DNA of 62,959 bases from Fragilaria radians (lineage: Eukaryota; Bacillariophyta; Fragilariophyceae; Fragilariales; Fragilariaceae). The notes beneath the pieces are model-generated. The model made no database searches and was not told the origin of the DNA. It worked only from the letters and a program-made list of their open reading frames with translations. Location of the stretch: positions 309,311 through 372,269 of the forward strand of contig CAAAJI010000008.1 of assembly GCA_900642245.1 (NCBI GenBank). Direction: 5' to 3'. Made by a program: the position numbers and the translations under genes. Positions 43,943-56,062 of the stretch are shown here, piece after piece. Each line of letters begins with the position of its first letter. Position 1 is the stretch's first letter.

Positions 43943-46204
43943 ATGCCAAAAGGTGAGATTTTTCGAATGCTTGGAGTTACAACGGATTTGAATTCAGGTG
44001 AACTAGGAGGGAAGGAGAATGCCTCCAAAGGCAGCGACGGTCTGTCACAGAAGACTGTACTTCCTTCATTGCCGCTTTTTCAATCGGAACAAGAATTACA
44101 ATCAAAGAGGACACAAAGTCTCTACACGAGTACTGGATTCCGACGAGCCAAATCTCTCCCAAAAGTTTTTCGCATTCACTCCACTGACTCTAGTTTTTCC
44201 GGGTCAACGACAAACAATGTAGCAGGTGTCAGCTTATCACAGCTGAATGCTATTGACGAGAATAATCTATACCCCACGTCAAATTCGACAGATACTTTTC
44301 AACAGGAGCAAAGAACTCGAAGTATGCCTAGCAACGGAAACTCATCAACATCCCAGCGTTCAGAAAATCAAAGCTACAACATTGTGATTTCAGCACAGGA
44401 AGCACGCAATAAAGCTATTGCTCCAGAAACTTTCGGACCGATAGATATTGATAACGGGGTATATTGGCTTTCATCCAAGAGCATCAAAAGAACACCAGTG
44501 ACTAGCAACGTCGGAGATGAAGATTCGAACACTAAGGCAAGCCAAGAAAGTTCGATGTCTATCCGTGTGGGGGGACAAAGTACGAGTAGTTCTCTACGCC
44601 ATCCAGATATTGCATCTGATCAATCTTCAGTAATGACAGGTGAAACGCCTCGAATCAGTAACTTGACTCCTCAATCGAAAGCTACTGGAATGCGTGAGCT
44701 TGCAGATGTCGATGAGGAAAGTGACCAATATTTGTTTGTACTCTTCTCAGGGAGACTAAAGTGTACCCGCTATCGATTAATTCTATGCATGCTGGCCGCA
44801 GTTTGTATCGTGGCGACTATCACTGTCGCTGCGTCGTTAGCATCTAAGGATAAAAATCAAAGGACGGATACCTCAAGTATCGATGGTATCGGAGGAGACA
44901 ATTTCACCGTTGAGACTTCGCCATCAAGATCTCCATCTATGAGTTTCTATCCATCAACATTTGGTGAAACTTCCTTGCCAAGCGCATTATCGCCATTTGC
45001 ATGGGCACCGACGATAACTGAAGGAGTAATCCAGGGAGAACAAATAGGTGAAGAGCTTGGATTCTCTGTTTCATTAAACGGTGACGGCACAGTAATGGTT
45101 GTTGGGGCTCCATTGTTTGATCAATGGCATGCAAATCGATCAGGCAGAGTGATAGTTTATGAGCGAATAGAAAATTCGACTGAATGGGAAGTCAAAGGTC
45201 AGAATTTATTCGGGAGACAGTCTTACGTGTACTTTGGATATTCAGTTTCCATATCTGAGGATGGAAACACTATTGCTGCATCAGAATCTGGTGTAAATCC
45301 TATCACCGGAGAAACATCCTATAATGCCTTTGTATTTCAATGGAGTGAAGATACCGTTGGCTGGGTGCCACTGGGGAATTTACCTACGGGAGAAGAAAGC
45401 AAAACTGACACGATCTTCTACAATGATCAAACGATTTCGGGATTGACAATTTCTCTTTCTGCCGATGGCCGTCGAATCGCCATTGGATCCCCCTTCGGAA
45501 GTGCAAATCTCGGTCATGTTCAGGTTTATGAATATGAAGATTCTTATCGGGCATGGAATATTGTTGGCCAGCAACTTAATGGCTCTCAATCTCTAGATGT
45601 TTTCGGATCAAGTGTAGCACTTTCAGCTGAAGGAAATAGGCTTGCCGTTGGTGCTCCGGGTAACCTTCAATACGGTGGCTATGTGAGATGCTTTGAGCTA
45701 AGTGGTTCTGATGGCTGGGTTACAATTGGTGATGATATCATCAACGAAATAGAACCTGTAAGCAAATCCGATAGATTCGGATTTGCTTTGTCACTAGATG
45801 GTGATAGCATAGCTATTGGTGCACCGTGGAAGTCATCTGAAAGTGGGAATTCACATGCTGGACTTGCGGCAGTTTACTCGCTTGACGATAACTGGTCCTT
45901 GATGGGAACCCCTTTGACAGGTATTACAACGGACTCAAACACTGGAACATCTGTTAAGTTGAAAAATGGAAATCTATTTGTTGGTAGTCCTGGAGGTAAT
46001 TCAAATCATGGAATGGTCTCAATACACGAGTTCGATGGTTCATCTTGGTCTTCAAATATAGGCTCTTTTGTTGGTGATCAGGCTAAGGGTCGCCTTGGTC
46101 GAAGTTTGGCAACTGACAGTGATCTTTCTACTTTGGCCATTGGTGCTCCGGGATCAGAGACTGATAATCTACCGGGATCAGTGAGATTACATTTTCTGAC
46201 TTGA
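43943..46204 (+). CDS. Membrane-anchored FG-GAP beta-propeller protein
   Basis: Starting at the ATG at 43,943 the protein has 753 residues; the frame extends upstream only through a non-ATG codon. Residues 1-277 are Ser-, Asn- and Gln-rich and probably cytosolic and disordered. A single hydrophobic segment follows a basic CTRYR (about 280-300, LILCMLAAVCIVATITVAAS), so a type II orientation is likely. After a Ser/Pro linker come seven repeats of the form 'FG.SVSLS.DG..+A+GAP', for example LGFSVSLNGDGTVMVVGAP, FGSSVALSAEGNRLAVGAP and LGRSLATDSDLSTLAIGAP. Seven such repeats would close a seven-bladed propeller like the integrin alpha head. Proteins of this design are expanded in diatoms, and a surface-adhesion or recognition role is inferred. 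N-glycosylation sequons are present outside. Confidence 0.8.
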   Translation: MPKGEIFRMLGVTTDLNSGELGGKENASKGSDGLSQKTVLPSLPLFQSEQELQSKRTQSLYTSTGFRRAKSLPKVFRIHSTDSSFSGSTTNNVAGVSLSQLNAIDENNLYPTSNSTDTFQQEQRTRSMPSNGNSSTSQRSENQSYNIVISAQEARNKAIAPETFGPIDIDNGVYWLSSKSIKRTPVTSNVGDEDSNTKASQESSMSIRVGGQSTSSSLRHPDIASDQSSVMTGETPRISNLTPQSKATGMRELADVDEESDQYLFVLFSGRLKCTRYRLILCMLAAVCIVATITVAASLASKDKNQRTDTSSIDGIGGDNFTVETSPSRSPSMSFYPSTFGETSLPSALSPFAWAPTITEGVIQGEQIGEELGFSVSLNGDGTVMVVGAPLFDQWHANRSGRVIVYERIENSTEWEVKGQNLFGRQSYVYFGYSVSISEDGNTIAASESGVNPITGETSYNAFVFQWSEDTVGWVPLGNLPTGEESKTDTIFYNDQTISGLTISLSADGRRIAIGSPFGSANLGHVQVYEYEDSYRAWNIVGQQLNGSQSLDVFGSSVALSAEGNRLAVGAPGNLQYGGYVRCFELSGSDGWVTIGDDIINEIEPVSKSDRFGFALSLDGDSIAIGAPWKSSESGNSHAGLAAVYSLDDNWSLMGTPLTGITTDSNTGTSVKLKNGNLFVGSPGGNSNHGMVSIHEFDGSSWSSNIGSFVGDQAKGRLGRSLATDSDLSTLAIGAPGSETDNLPGSVRLHFLT

Positions 46205-47749
46205 AAATTCTTTAATGAGGCAAATCCGATTCTGATTTCGTTCTTCAATCTGTAACTTGATGATCTTGTTTGGGCTTTCTATCGTTTGATGATTTCTTCT
46301 TGATACATGAATTCCATCAAATTGCTAATGCAACAATAGCCACGAGTACAAGGCTTATTATTATAGCAAATGCAAATATGTATGTTGGCCTGAAATTGGC
46401 TAAATTATTTACTTTGATCAACTTTTCAATTATAACATTCAATTTATGATGGATTTCTGATAGAATGCCTTGGCAATTTGATTTTGTGGTTTGTGACCTA
46501 TGATTTTGGCTGATACTGTCTTGTCAGGGATATTGTATAATGGTAAGAAACAGCATGGACATAATTAAGACTGATGCCTATTGGCAACTCAATAATGTTT
46601 AGCGAATACATTACTAGAATAATCTGTATTATTCACGATGTCAATCAAACGTATAGTTGGTTGTTTTGAGGGATGCAGACTACTATTAAAATCTCAGAGC
46701 ACGTTTTCCATTTTTTTACATGAATGAACTGTGCATGAGATTTACTACATTTGAATGCCTCCTGTTTCGTATATTTTATCGCTTCTACTGGTAAAAACGT
46801 TGATTTCGTCTTCTGTTGAATTCCCATCTTTGCACATTTCTTATCGCATTCCATTTTTTCGTCAACATTTTCACAATTTCCAAAATATTTTTTCAGATTA
46901 GGATTTAGGGTAAAGACGATCCTTATAAGTTACCCTGCCAATACACCTCACACCCTTCTTTCCTATACTCTTGATCAAAGGCAGAGTCATTATCTAACCT
47001 GAAGCAACCTTTTAACTACAGGAGTGATGATGACTCTTCCTACTTTGATTCAATCTCTTTGTAGGAATGCATTTGATTTAGGGGGGATAGAGGTGAAAGG
47101 CAACTCCTAAATTATGATAGCATAGCACATAATTACTCAATAACAGAATTGAGCCATTCCATTAGCTAAATCTGGTAGGTTTGACCCAGGATGAAAAGAC
47201 CATCCACTCTTGCTGTTCCAGCAGCTGAAAATCCGGAACACAAAGGTGTATGCTATCCTCTTAAATCAAATCTGAGTCTTTGTAAGAGTAACGCTATATC
47301 TTTCCTCTTAATACAATTGCTTGTTGGCATTGATTTTGGGGATGCTGGACATTTGGCATGTGACAGCCCTATTGCTGAGAAATGCAAGCGCATCCTCCAA
47401 CACTAATGAAGTACTAGCTATTGTAGAAATTGCCAGTTCGCACGTGTGAACTTCTTGGAAATTCCGATTTGGGTACGAGTAACGTATGCAGTAAGTGGAA
47501 TACGCAAGCGGTAGTACCCACGTAGGGTTAGTGACTGGATATGTTACTGTTGATGTATGAGTCAGTCTTAACTAACCCCCACTACAGAGGGACATCGTGA
47601 AATGCTCACGTATGCGCCACCCCAGTCTGTGTTCAACAGCTCGTTTGTGTGGTGTCATCGTCGAATGCTTTATCCTTCAAACTCTATTACGACTCATTAA
47701 ACAAAAAATCTATTATTTGCACAACCTAATATATCTTTTCAAAATCATC
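46205..47749. other. Intergenic, nothing recognised
   Basis: AT-rich 3' flank of the FG-GAP gene and 5' flank of the THF1 gene. The frame at 47,191-47,406 is not protein-like. No clear TATA element is evident near the THF1 start. Confidence 0.4.
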
Positions 47750-48979
47750 ATGAACTTTAAACAGCTCGCAATTCACTCCGTCCTCCTCTCCACTGTGAAC
47801 GCATTTGTTCCACCGCATGTTACCTCGATTAGAGCGCAATCTTCCTCGTCTCTGTCTATTGGGGGTACGGAACTAACTGAAGAATCTATCTTGGAACAGG
47901 TAAGAGAACAAGTCATCTTGTTAAACGGCATGGCAATCATTTTGAAAGTCAATATTTGCTGATGATAAACTTCTATTTTTCTACTTTCTTCTCCGACTTC
48001 ATAATGTTATCAATATTAATGTATCAACTCTCAGCTTAAATACAAACCGGGCAAAGCCAAAACTCAATTCGCAGAGAAGTACGGTGCCCTTGCTGGTCGC
48101 GATGTAAAAACAGTTGGCGATGCATTTGCTGACTTTACTAAAACTCTTGGCTTCTCAATCAATGCTCTATACAAGAATGCTATTACGGACCTTGTCGGTA
48201 CTACGCATCTCATTGTTGTAAATGCTCGATTCCAAAGAGACCCTATCTGGAGCGCCGGAATTCTTCTGTCAATTGATTTGTTGTTAAAGAATTACCCTGA
48301 GCGAGATGTGGGTGAAAAAATTGCTTCTGCACTTTTCACAAGTGTAGGCCTAGACGAAGCACTAATTCGAGCAGAAGCAACTGAGGTCATTGAATGGGCT
48401 AGAGGGAAAACGAAGGAAGAAGTTGCAGCAGCACTTAGAGGAGAAGGTGATTCTGCAGTTGCGAAGACAGCTCAACTTGCCAAGGTACGTATGGAGATTC
48501 AGTGCTCTTCTCGATAACCATGTTTGTAAATTGTGCTAACTATATATATCACTACAGTCTGATGAATTCTGGATGTATTCAAGATACTTTGGGCTGGGAT
48601 TAGTAAAGATCTTAGAGGTGATTGGTTACGAAATGGATAAGGACGAGGTTTACCCTGTGATTGAAGATTGGATGTCTACCCAAATGGGAAAGTCACATAT
48701 AACTGCATGTGTAAGTTTACGATCAAATCATTTTATAAATTGTATCCCTTTTTCTGCAGTATCTTACCTAACTTATACCTCACCTTTCAGGCTGACTCCG
48801 ACCTCTACTTCCGAGTCAAGGACAAGCTTGACATGATGGAGACCATGATGAAGGAGATCGAAATTCGTGAAAAGAAGAGATTAGCAGAACGCCTTGAGCT
48901 AAAGGCTGAAGCAGCAATTCGTGCTGCGGAACGTGATGCAGAGTACAAGAGAGAAGTCGCAGCCGAACAAACAAAGTAA
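47750..48979 (+). CDS. THF1: Thylakoid formation protein THF1/Psb29, plastid-targeted
   Basis: Four exons (47,750-47,899; 48,035-48,484; 48,558-48,710; 48,791-48,979), all phase 0 with GT-AG introns of 135, 73 and 80 bp, give 313 residues. The N-terminus is a signal peptide followed by VNA/FVPP, a secondary-plastid targeting site. The mature part matches Psb29/THF1: KTVGDAFADFTKTLGFSINA, RFQRDPIWSAGILLSIDLLL, VIEWARGKTKEEV and YSRYFGLGLVKILEVIGYEM, then a charged coiled-coil-like C-terminus. THF1 is a helical protein needed for thylakoid biogenesis and photosystem II repair, partly by controlling FtsH protease levels. The start is the first ATG before the hydrophobic signal; upstream in-frame residues lack a signal. 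Size and order agree with the family. Confidence 0.9.
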
Positions 48980-49174
48980 TAGTGAAAAACTTAATATTAG
49001 TTGGGGTACATCATCGAAACTTCCGTAATCTTATGTATAAGTAAACTCTTTCTAATTTTTATTAATGCAAGCTACGTTTACACAGTCTACCATTAACATT
49101 GCCTCTGCACTAGTAGTAGCAGTACACTCGAGTTTTTTAGAATTCCTGAGTCATTTTTTCAAATTCTGGACAGC

Positions 49175-49990
49175 ATGAAATGCGAAAAGTCAAATGAAGG
49201 ATTGATCTTGGCCATCAATAATCTATTTTCAAACGAACCATCTGGTCGTCCTCTTCATGAAAAATGTCAGGTGCTTCAATTAATGGAAAATGGAGAATTA
49301 GACAACATGGGTAACGATTTTCTTACCACTTTCAACAGTTCTAATATTCAATTCGTTAACACCTGGATACTTTCGTCATGTGCCTGTACGGAGATTGAAT
49401 TCGACTCTTCATCACAGGAATGCTCGCGGCAAGTGGGATACATTATCTTGCTTTGGCTACCAGTTTCAGTGTCCTGGACAGTTATCAGTGTGGTATTGAC
49501 AACGCTTAGTAAAAATTCATCGATTTCCATTACATCGGAAGACATGCAGGGCCCTATCACAGCCTGTTGGGATCGATATTGCCTGGCAAATCGTGTTTGT
49601 GACGGATTGGCTATGTCAAAGGTATTTCATCCACTTTGTCGCCTAACTTATTCTACACATACTCCAGAAACAAACGAAGAAGGTGTCATCATTCTAACCT
49701 GCAATGAATTTTGTAACATGGTTACCAACCGATATAATGAGGAACCACATTCTCAATTTGCACCTTATCAGAAAGATCTGAATGTGGTTTCAATTGGTGA
49801 TACCATGCAGGGAGTTAGCATGATTGCTCCTAATATAGCGTTGGTTCGTCTGAAGATAGGCCATCCGCCATACCTATGGAGTGACTTTCTTGTATGTGCA
49901 AAATTGGGACCATCAATCCATGATTGGTGGATTGTAGCTAAATCTTCTTCATCGGAGCCTCATCAGGCAAATTCAATTATCTTTGCTTGA
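49175..49990 (+). CDS. NTF2-like (lumazine-binding-like) protein
   Basis: A single open frame of 271 residues that starts 195 bp after the THF1 stop codon on the same strand. Residues 125-265 resemble the NTF2-like superfamily: an opening helix PITACWDRYCLANRVCDGLAM, the block VFHPLCRLTY, then a beta-rich part ending with FLVCAKLGPSIHDWWIVAKS, as in SnoaL/lumazine-binding-like proteins in which a final strand carries 'D.LLL.K..G.W.IV.K'. The family contains small enzymes and ligand-binding proteins. The first 120 residues are specific to this protein, with several Cys, and a hydrophobic stretch at about 88-108 (IILLWLPVSVSWTVISVVLT) that could be a membrane segment or the core of a second domain. 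No catalytic residues can be assigned. Confidence 0.6.
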   Translation: MKCEKSNEGLILAINNLFSNEPSGRPLHEKCQVLQLMENGELDNMGNDFLTTFNSSNIQFVNTWILSSCACTEIEFDSSSQECSRQVGYIILLWLPVSVSWTVISVVLTTLSKNSSISITSEDMQGPITACWDRYCLANRVCDGLAMSKVFHPLCRLTYSTHTPETNEEGVIILTCNEFCNMVTNRYNEEPHSQFAPYQKDLNVVSIGDTMQGVSMIAPNIALVRLKIGHPPYLWSDFLVCAKLGPSIHDWWIVAKSSSSEPHQANSIIFA

Positions 49991-50999
49991 AATCTTATTG
50001 ATCATTGAATGTTTCTATCCAACTTTTTACTACTTTTCAGCAGAAAAATCTTTCTAAAGAAAACTAGTTTCCTTCTAACATTAAGAAATTACTTCTCAAA
50101 AATAACGATGACAATCTATAGAAAGTTTAAATGATTGAAGAAATTTAGAATACCTTCCGCACTTGTTTGTTATGACTTCATCAAATGCGAATTCCTTTTC
50201 CTCTAATATATTGAGCAGTACGAACTCTATAGAGTAGAAATTTAGAGATTTGAATAATTCTACCCATGATCAATTTCAGCGTCGCAAAAATACTCATACA
50301 TTTCATTTGTTTATGAAGCATTTGTGGTACTGAAAAAATGTAATTGCTTTCCCCTCAAGTACTCCTTCACGTCATGTCTTCAATTTTTATGTTAACTAGC
50401 TCTTATGTTTTGCTTTCACCTTAAGCTTGTCATTATGAATCATAATCAACCCGCACCCTTTGCTTGATATAGAAGACCCATACTACAAAATTCTAACAAG
50501 AGAATTTAATTTAGGTACTGCTCTTAATTATATCAATAAAATTGATAATTCTAACACTTTGCTTTGCAATATCCAATTCCTATTAGAAGTTAAGAATCAC
50601 TTCCATCAAAGATCAATTCTTGACAAGGATAACAGCTTGCTTAATTTAGTTTTCATCATATTGGGATGTAATGGTTCTAATATACTAAGGTACTTTAAAT
50701 CATATTGTTTGTTCAAATTGAGAGGTTATTAACTTTTTTCCTATAATCTATCCCGTCCAAAATGTAGTACATTATTGATACCCATAGGGTTTGCATAAGG
50801 CATCTCCTATTGAGCTCTGTAGAAGCTATCGCATTGAACTGAAATCATTGCCTTATGATCACTTCATATTATCTTTACATCAATGCAATATCTATTTCCT
50901 AATTTTCCTAAATTTGCATTACCTCGTGACTTTGAGCACATAGTATAAAGCTTTCCTGCTTTGTTTCCATATCACTCACATTCTCTTCATTCTTCACAT
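49991..50999. other. Intergenic, nothing recognised
   Basis: AT-rich. The open frame at 50,460-50,732 is Ile/Asn/Leu-rich as expected of low-GC noise and is not called. Confidence 0.4.
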
Positions 51000-51570
51000 T
51001 AGCAAAGCATAGTATCTAAGCTACTATGCCTTCTTGTGCATAAGGATAGCAGAACGTAAACCTAGGTTCTAGTATGAGTTCCGTTGCTATCCTTGATGCT
51101 CCTTGTTTTAAACATAATTTTCCTTGTCTACAGACATTTTACGCTTGCAAACCCAGCTAACGGGTGTCATATTGAGGATAACAAGAATGCATGTGACATA
51201 TCTTCTTGTCACTAAATCATGAGCATGTTCAGCATCTGCATTAGGGGCCATTCTGCTCTTCCCCTTTGGCGTAGGAAAGCCAGTTGAAGTTTCTTCTTCA
51301 GCATCTCTTCAATTTAGATGATCTTCATCAGGGTAAATGGAATAGTCAGGGTATGGTATTTCAGCTCCTGAATAAATATCTTCTCTTTTGTTAACTGTTT
51401 AATTACCACGTGCAAATAGTCTTGCTTTTTGTAGAAGGTCATAGTTGACATCAAAACCTATATGGTAGGGAATTTTCCGATAACCATTAGCGATAGTCTT
51501 CCCTGAATCATAAACTAGATTCTGGTGTTGTTGCTTTTCCCCAAAAAAATCTCCATTGTTCTTATTTTAG
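51000..51570 (-). mobile_element. Internally deleted Copia remnant (RT start joined to RNase H)
   Basis: On the minus strand, 51,420-51,480 reads GYRKIPYHIGFDVNYDLLQK then ARLF, the same block as GYQEITCHMIFDVKPDFTRK in the element at 1966-3624. Further along, 51,170-51,290 reads DAEHAHDLVTRRYVTCILVI (RNase H start) and 51,060-51,120 reads GASRIATELILEPRFTF. The whole palm region is missing between them. This is an old, deleted member of the same family as the large Copia element. Confidence 0.55.
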
Positions 51571-52245
51571 TCAATCACGTTATGATTCCTTTGGGAGCTT
51601 GAATTCCAAAGTTGTACCTGAATCATGTAGATCTTGCTAAAGTCATGTTAACCCATGCTGTCTCAACATCTGTTTTGGCTCTACAATATTGAGTGAGGTG
51701 CCGAAAAGTCATTTTCTGTAGAAGGTATTTATTTCTTGTAAATGCTATGGTTGGTGTATGATAAAAATAAGAGACTAGATGAACTTGGAAGTAGCAAGTA
51801 AGCATTTGACCTTGGCAAAACTTGTGCAGTAGAATAAAGCTGAAAAACTCTAGTCAATTAGATTGACAATGGAGTAAAAACACACAAAAAAAAGTCCAAT
51901 GACAGACTTAAAAAGTAACGAGATTGTGATCTAAATTTAAAGAGATAAATTATAATTCTATGTCTAAACATCTTGATATATTCATTCCAACAGTCAGAAC
52001 TCATCAAATTTGTCCTCAAATTTCACCTTTAGCTTCACACATCAATCACCATGACGCTTTTCCCGTATTTCCTTTAAATACCTTGTTTTGAATCTTTCAC
52101 CCGGTCAAAACAAAAAGTTTCTCAGCAAATAACATTTAGACCCCATTCATGTGATGTAACCATCAAATATGAAATGTACCATCTGACACCCTTCGTTTGA
52201 TTGTTTCGTCACCTCATATTTAACTTGGAATGATCTTTAAAGCAG

Positions 52246-55200
52246 CTAAGCTTGGTGAAACTTGAAACTTTTGCCTCGTAAGTTCTTCGCAAGGATATCC
52301 GCCAAATTTTCCTCAGATTTGACAAAAACGACCTCGATGAGCCCATTTTCAATCTGTTCACGAAAGAAATGATGTTTTATATCAATATGCTTTATTGTGT
52401 CACCGTAGGACCCGTTTTTCGACATGAAAATCAATCTAATGTTGTCCACATAGATTTTAGCCCTTCTTCTAAACATCAATACCCAAAGTTATCATGAGCT
52501 GCACTATGAACTTAATTTCTCTGATAGTCTCACAAAAGGCAATGTATTCTGTCTCTGTGCTTGACAGGAAATAGTTTGCTGTGCCTTGGACCTCCATGCC
52601 ATGGGGACACGACAGATAAAGATGATATAGCCGGTGATGCTCTTTCTTTCTTCCTTGTCCCCTACAAAGTCACTATCACTGTAGGCTTGAATGACCCATT
52701 TTTCTCCAGGATCGGCTTTGATCTTCAATTTGTAGTCCTTTGATTGACAGACAAACTCCACAAGGCGCTTCAGTTCCTTGTCCTGTGCTGGAGCGGCACT
52801 ATCCAACACCTTGGACACTTCCCTCACTGGATTTGCCATATCTGGTCTTGACAGTGTGACAAGGTCGAGGAGAGTACTAATAGTGGACCTGAATCACTTG
52901 TGCTTCCTCTCCACAATCATCTTGGCACAATGTTTTGGTCTAAGCACAAAAATGCCTGGAGCTGATGGTGTGACCATTTTCTTCTTCCTCTGGATCAAAA
53001 TATTGTCCATGATCAGCTTCTCCACAATCCTGAATTGACCAGGGGTGATAATCCCAAAATCCTCTCCAATTTTGTAACCCAAAATGCTTCATGGTCTCTT
53101 GGACCTTCACCTTGAAAACCTTGTTAAGGGCATCAATCACATCCTTCATCATTGCCTCATTTCCTGTGATGATTCCGTCATCGACCTAGATGCAGAGGAT
53201 GCAGAAATTGTCCACTTCCTGCTTCAAAAAAGCAAAAGGATCAATCTCATTACTAGTAAACCTTTGCTTGAGAATCACTTCTTCAAACTTCTTGTAACCC
53301 TGTCTTGTTGCTTGAACCAATCCATAAATGGATTATTGTAGTCGCTAGGCCTTCCCTTCAGCTTTTCCAGGGCCATGCACCTCTGCATATCCTTTGGGAA
53401 CCTTCATGTAGATCTCTTCTACAAGGTCTCCATTCAGGAAAGCTGTCTCAATGCCCAAAGACCAGGCTACTATAGCTTCAGCTTCTGAATCATGAGAAGA
53501 ATGATTCCAAAGCTTGGATCACACAAAGCAGGTGAGAAATGAGCAGAGAAATCAGTTCCAGCCACTTGGGAGTATCCAAGAAACACCAATCGGGCTCTAC
53601 ACGTTCCATTGCGCTTCTCTTTAAACTCGCATCGATTTCAAATCAGCTTTCTCCCCTTTGGCACACTCTCCAAGTCCATAATGGACCACACTCCACATTT
53701 TTGCCATGCTCAGGAGTTCCTTTTTGATTGCCTCCCTCCAACCAGAGCACTTGTTGTGGTCTTTATGCTGCTAGGCCTCATGGAACAGCTCAGGATCCCT
53801 TTCAGGAGTCTCCTTGATCATCATCAGAGCTTCCTCATCTTTATCTGTGTGTTGAACATCAGATTCTTCATCTGCCACAGCATCCATGAGGGCCTTGCTC
53901 CTTGTCACCATTGAGAATGGTGGCTTTTCCTTCTCCTTTTCCTCTTTTTCGGTCCTTTCTTCTTGCTCCACCCATATCTCTTCATCAGAGCTTTCAAATC
54001 TGGTGTCATCAACCAATTTGGGCTCTTTGCTGCCGAAGAAATTGTCGCAACTTCTCTTCAACCATCAGACATTCCTAGTCAACATCACTGAGACGCAGAA
54101 GGTGACATGAGTACCGAGAAACAGGCAATGATTCCCTTTGTTGGCTTTTTTCTCGGGTAAGCCATACAATTTGCTCAATTTTATGCCAACTTCTCCAAAA
54201 ATGCGGAGATTCTTCGCAAACTTTGCTTCATGACCATAGAACTCTTCAAAGGGGCTCTTACCCTTCTTTCGGGACATGATATTGCTCAATTTCGTCGCAG
54301 TTGAGGCGCATTCAGCCCACAACTTGTCTCTCAGGTCTTGGGTTACCCCAGAATGGTTTAGCATCGGTGGCAAAACTTCGTCCCACTTGCCCATTCTGTT
54401 CAGGAGTCTCTGGACTTGTGAACTCCAGGATTGTATCAATCCCTTCCTTCTTCAAGTTAGTCCTAAGCCCCAAATTCTCCCCTGCATTGTCCAAGCGGAC
54501 GTACTTGACTTTATTTTGGTCTTGGGCCTTCAAAGATTTGATGAAGTGCATAAATGTTTTGATAAGTTCACCCTTCCTCCTCATGAAATGGCTCCACTTC
54601 ATGCTGGTGGCTTGATCTTCAATCAGGAGCCATATATTCTTACCTCCAAGGCTGTTTTTCTTGATGTAGCTAACATCTAGAAGAAGCCTTTCACCAGGGA
54701 CCTCAGATCTTGAATTGCTGCACTTCTTAACATTCTTTGCCTGATCTTGGCAAGAATACAGTCTTTGCATGCTGTGAGCTGTCCAATCAGCTTTATCCCT
54801 GGTATGTTGGCCATTTTTCTGTTAGCTTCCTCTCAAGCATGTCCCAACATGACTTGAAACTTCTTGATGCCTATCTGATTCCTCGTACTTAAAACAAGTG
54901 CTTGGTCTTTCTTGACTTCCTTTGCACACACCAAAACACTTGCTCCCATTTGAATTTTGTGATAAAAAAAGATGTCTTGGCATCCTTTTGAGATGATTAA
55001 ATTTGTTCCATCTGATCTTATCTGTGCTCCTTTTTTCATAGCAACCGAGAGGCTAAACAGGTTGTTCTCCAAAGTTGGAATAAACTTCACATCTTCCAAC
55101 AGGACATCAGTGGTCTTCTGATCCTTTCCTGCGAATTTCACTGGCAATTTTCCGACCTTTTTAACTTCCAGGGCTCTGTCATCACCCACAAAAGCTTGCT

Positions 55201-56062
55201 GATTGCTAGAAATGCAATCAAACATGCCTTGTCACACCTCCCACCCAAAAATGTAAGGCATGCCATTTTTCAGTATCTTCTGGTCCAATCAGGGAAATTT
55301 TGGAGGCTCGAGAGAGGTTGACTCTATCTGTGTTGCCTTCAGCACCTTGAGTCTTGACCTTGCAGTGCATGGACTTGTGCCCCTTCTTGTTACACTTCCA
55401 GCACACTCCAGTGAAGAAATTGTTGTCCTTAGACCACTATTTTTACCCTTCTCCACATTGTTGGCCATCCTTTTCTAACTTTCGGTCCCCTTGTGTCCAT
55501 ATATGCTGCAATATGTGCAGAAACCCTTGAATTTCGCGGGTTTTGAGCTGCTAAACAAGGCTCCATCCATCAAGGATTGACTTTTTCCAAGCCTTTCAGA
55601 CTTCGGTTCTCAGCTTCTGCTTGATTCAATCTAGAGAGGCCACTGTTTTCTCTATATCATTCTCCAACAGCTCCAGAGTGATTTCATACTCATTTGGAAG
55701 GTTGTGAAGGATGTGAATCATGAGATCCATGTCTGACATGGTATTCCGGAGAATCTGCAGTGTTCTCCTTATCATTTCCAGATATTAGGTCCACTGGTCT
55801 GGATCTTAACCAGAATCCAATCTACTCTCGGCAAATTCTTGCTTCATCTTGTTTAGATTGGCCTTAGTCACTGGCTCAAACTTGGCAGCAAGGTTCTTCC
55901 AGGCTAAACAGTGCAAAGTAGTATACCCATATATTGAGTCTTGTTTACATTATTCCATTCTGCCAAGTAGTTATGGTAGATAGTACCATTGCCTTGCCTT
56001 TCTTCATAAAATTTTAGCATCTTTGAGCATTTCCACGACATACTTCTGTTCTCTTCAGACAT
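52246..56062 (-). mobile_element. Decayed Copia element of a second family
   Basis: Minus-strand pieces in Copia order. Gag begins at 56,062 (MSEENRSMSW) and includes MSDMDLMIHILHNLPNEYEI (~55,700) and the zinc knuckle CWKCNKKGHKSMHC (~55,400). The protease active site is degraded (FWVGGVTRH, where 'LDSGATxH' is expected, ~55,230). Integrase has LLLDVS and RLDNAGEN, but the catalytic Glu is Gly (QNGQVGRSF, ~54,370). In reverse transcriptase the Tyr codon of YVDD is a TAG stop (53,186-53,188). RNase H has AYSDSDFVGDKEERKSITGY (~52,680) and ends KHIDIKHHFFRE, LADILAKNL (~52,300). It is more similar to plant-type Copia than the element at 1684-7963. LTRs were not found. Confidence 0.75.

Noticed and set aside
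43575..43949. Minus-strand frame overlapping the promoter region of the FG-GAP gene
   Set aside because: It covers the CCAACG cluster and the start of the opposite gene, has no domain signature, and is best explained as a shadow frame.
47191..47406. Open frame of 71 residues upstream of THF1
   Set aside because: No similarity to any domain I know, no signal peptide, and composition matching translated non-coding DNA.
50460..50732. Open frame of 90 residues
   Set aside because: Composition is Ile/Leu/Asn-rich as expected of low-GC noise, with no motif, no splice partners and no neighbour support.
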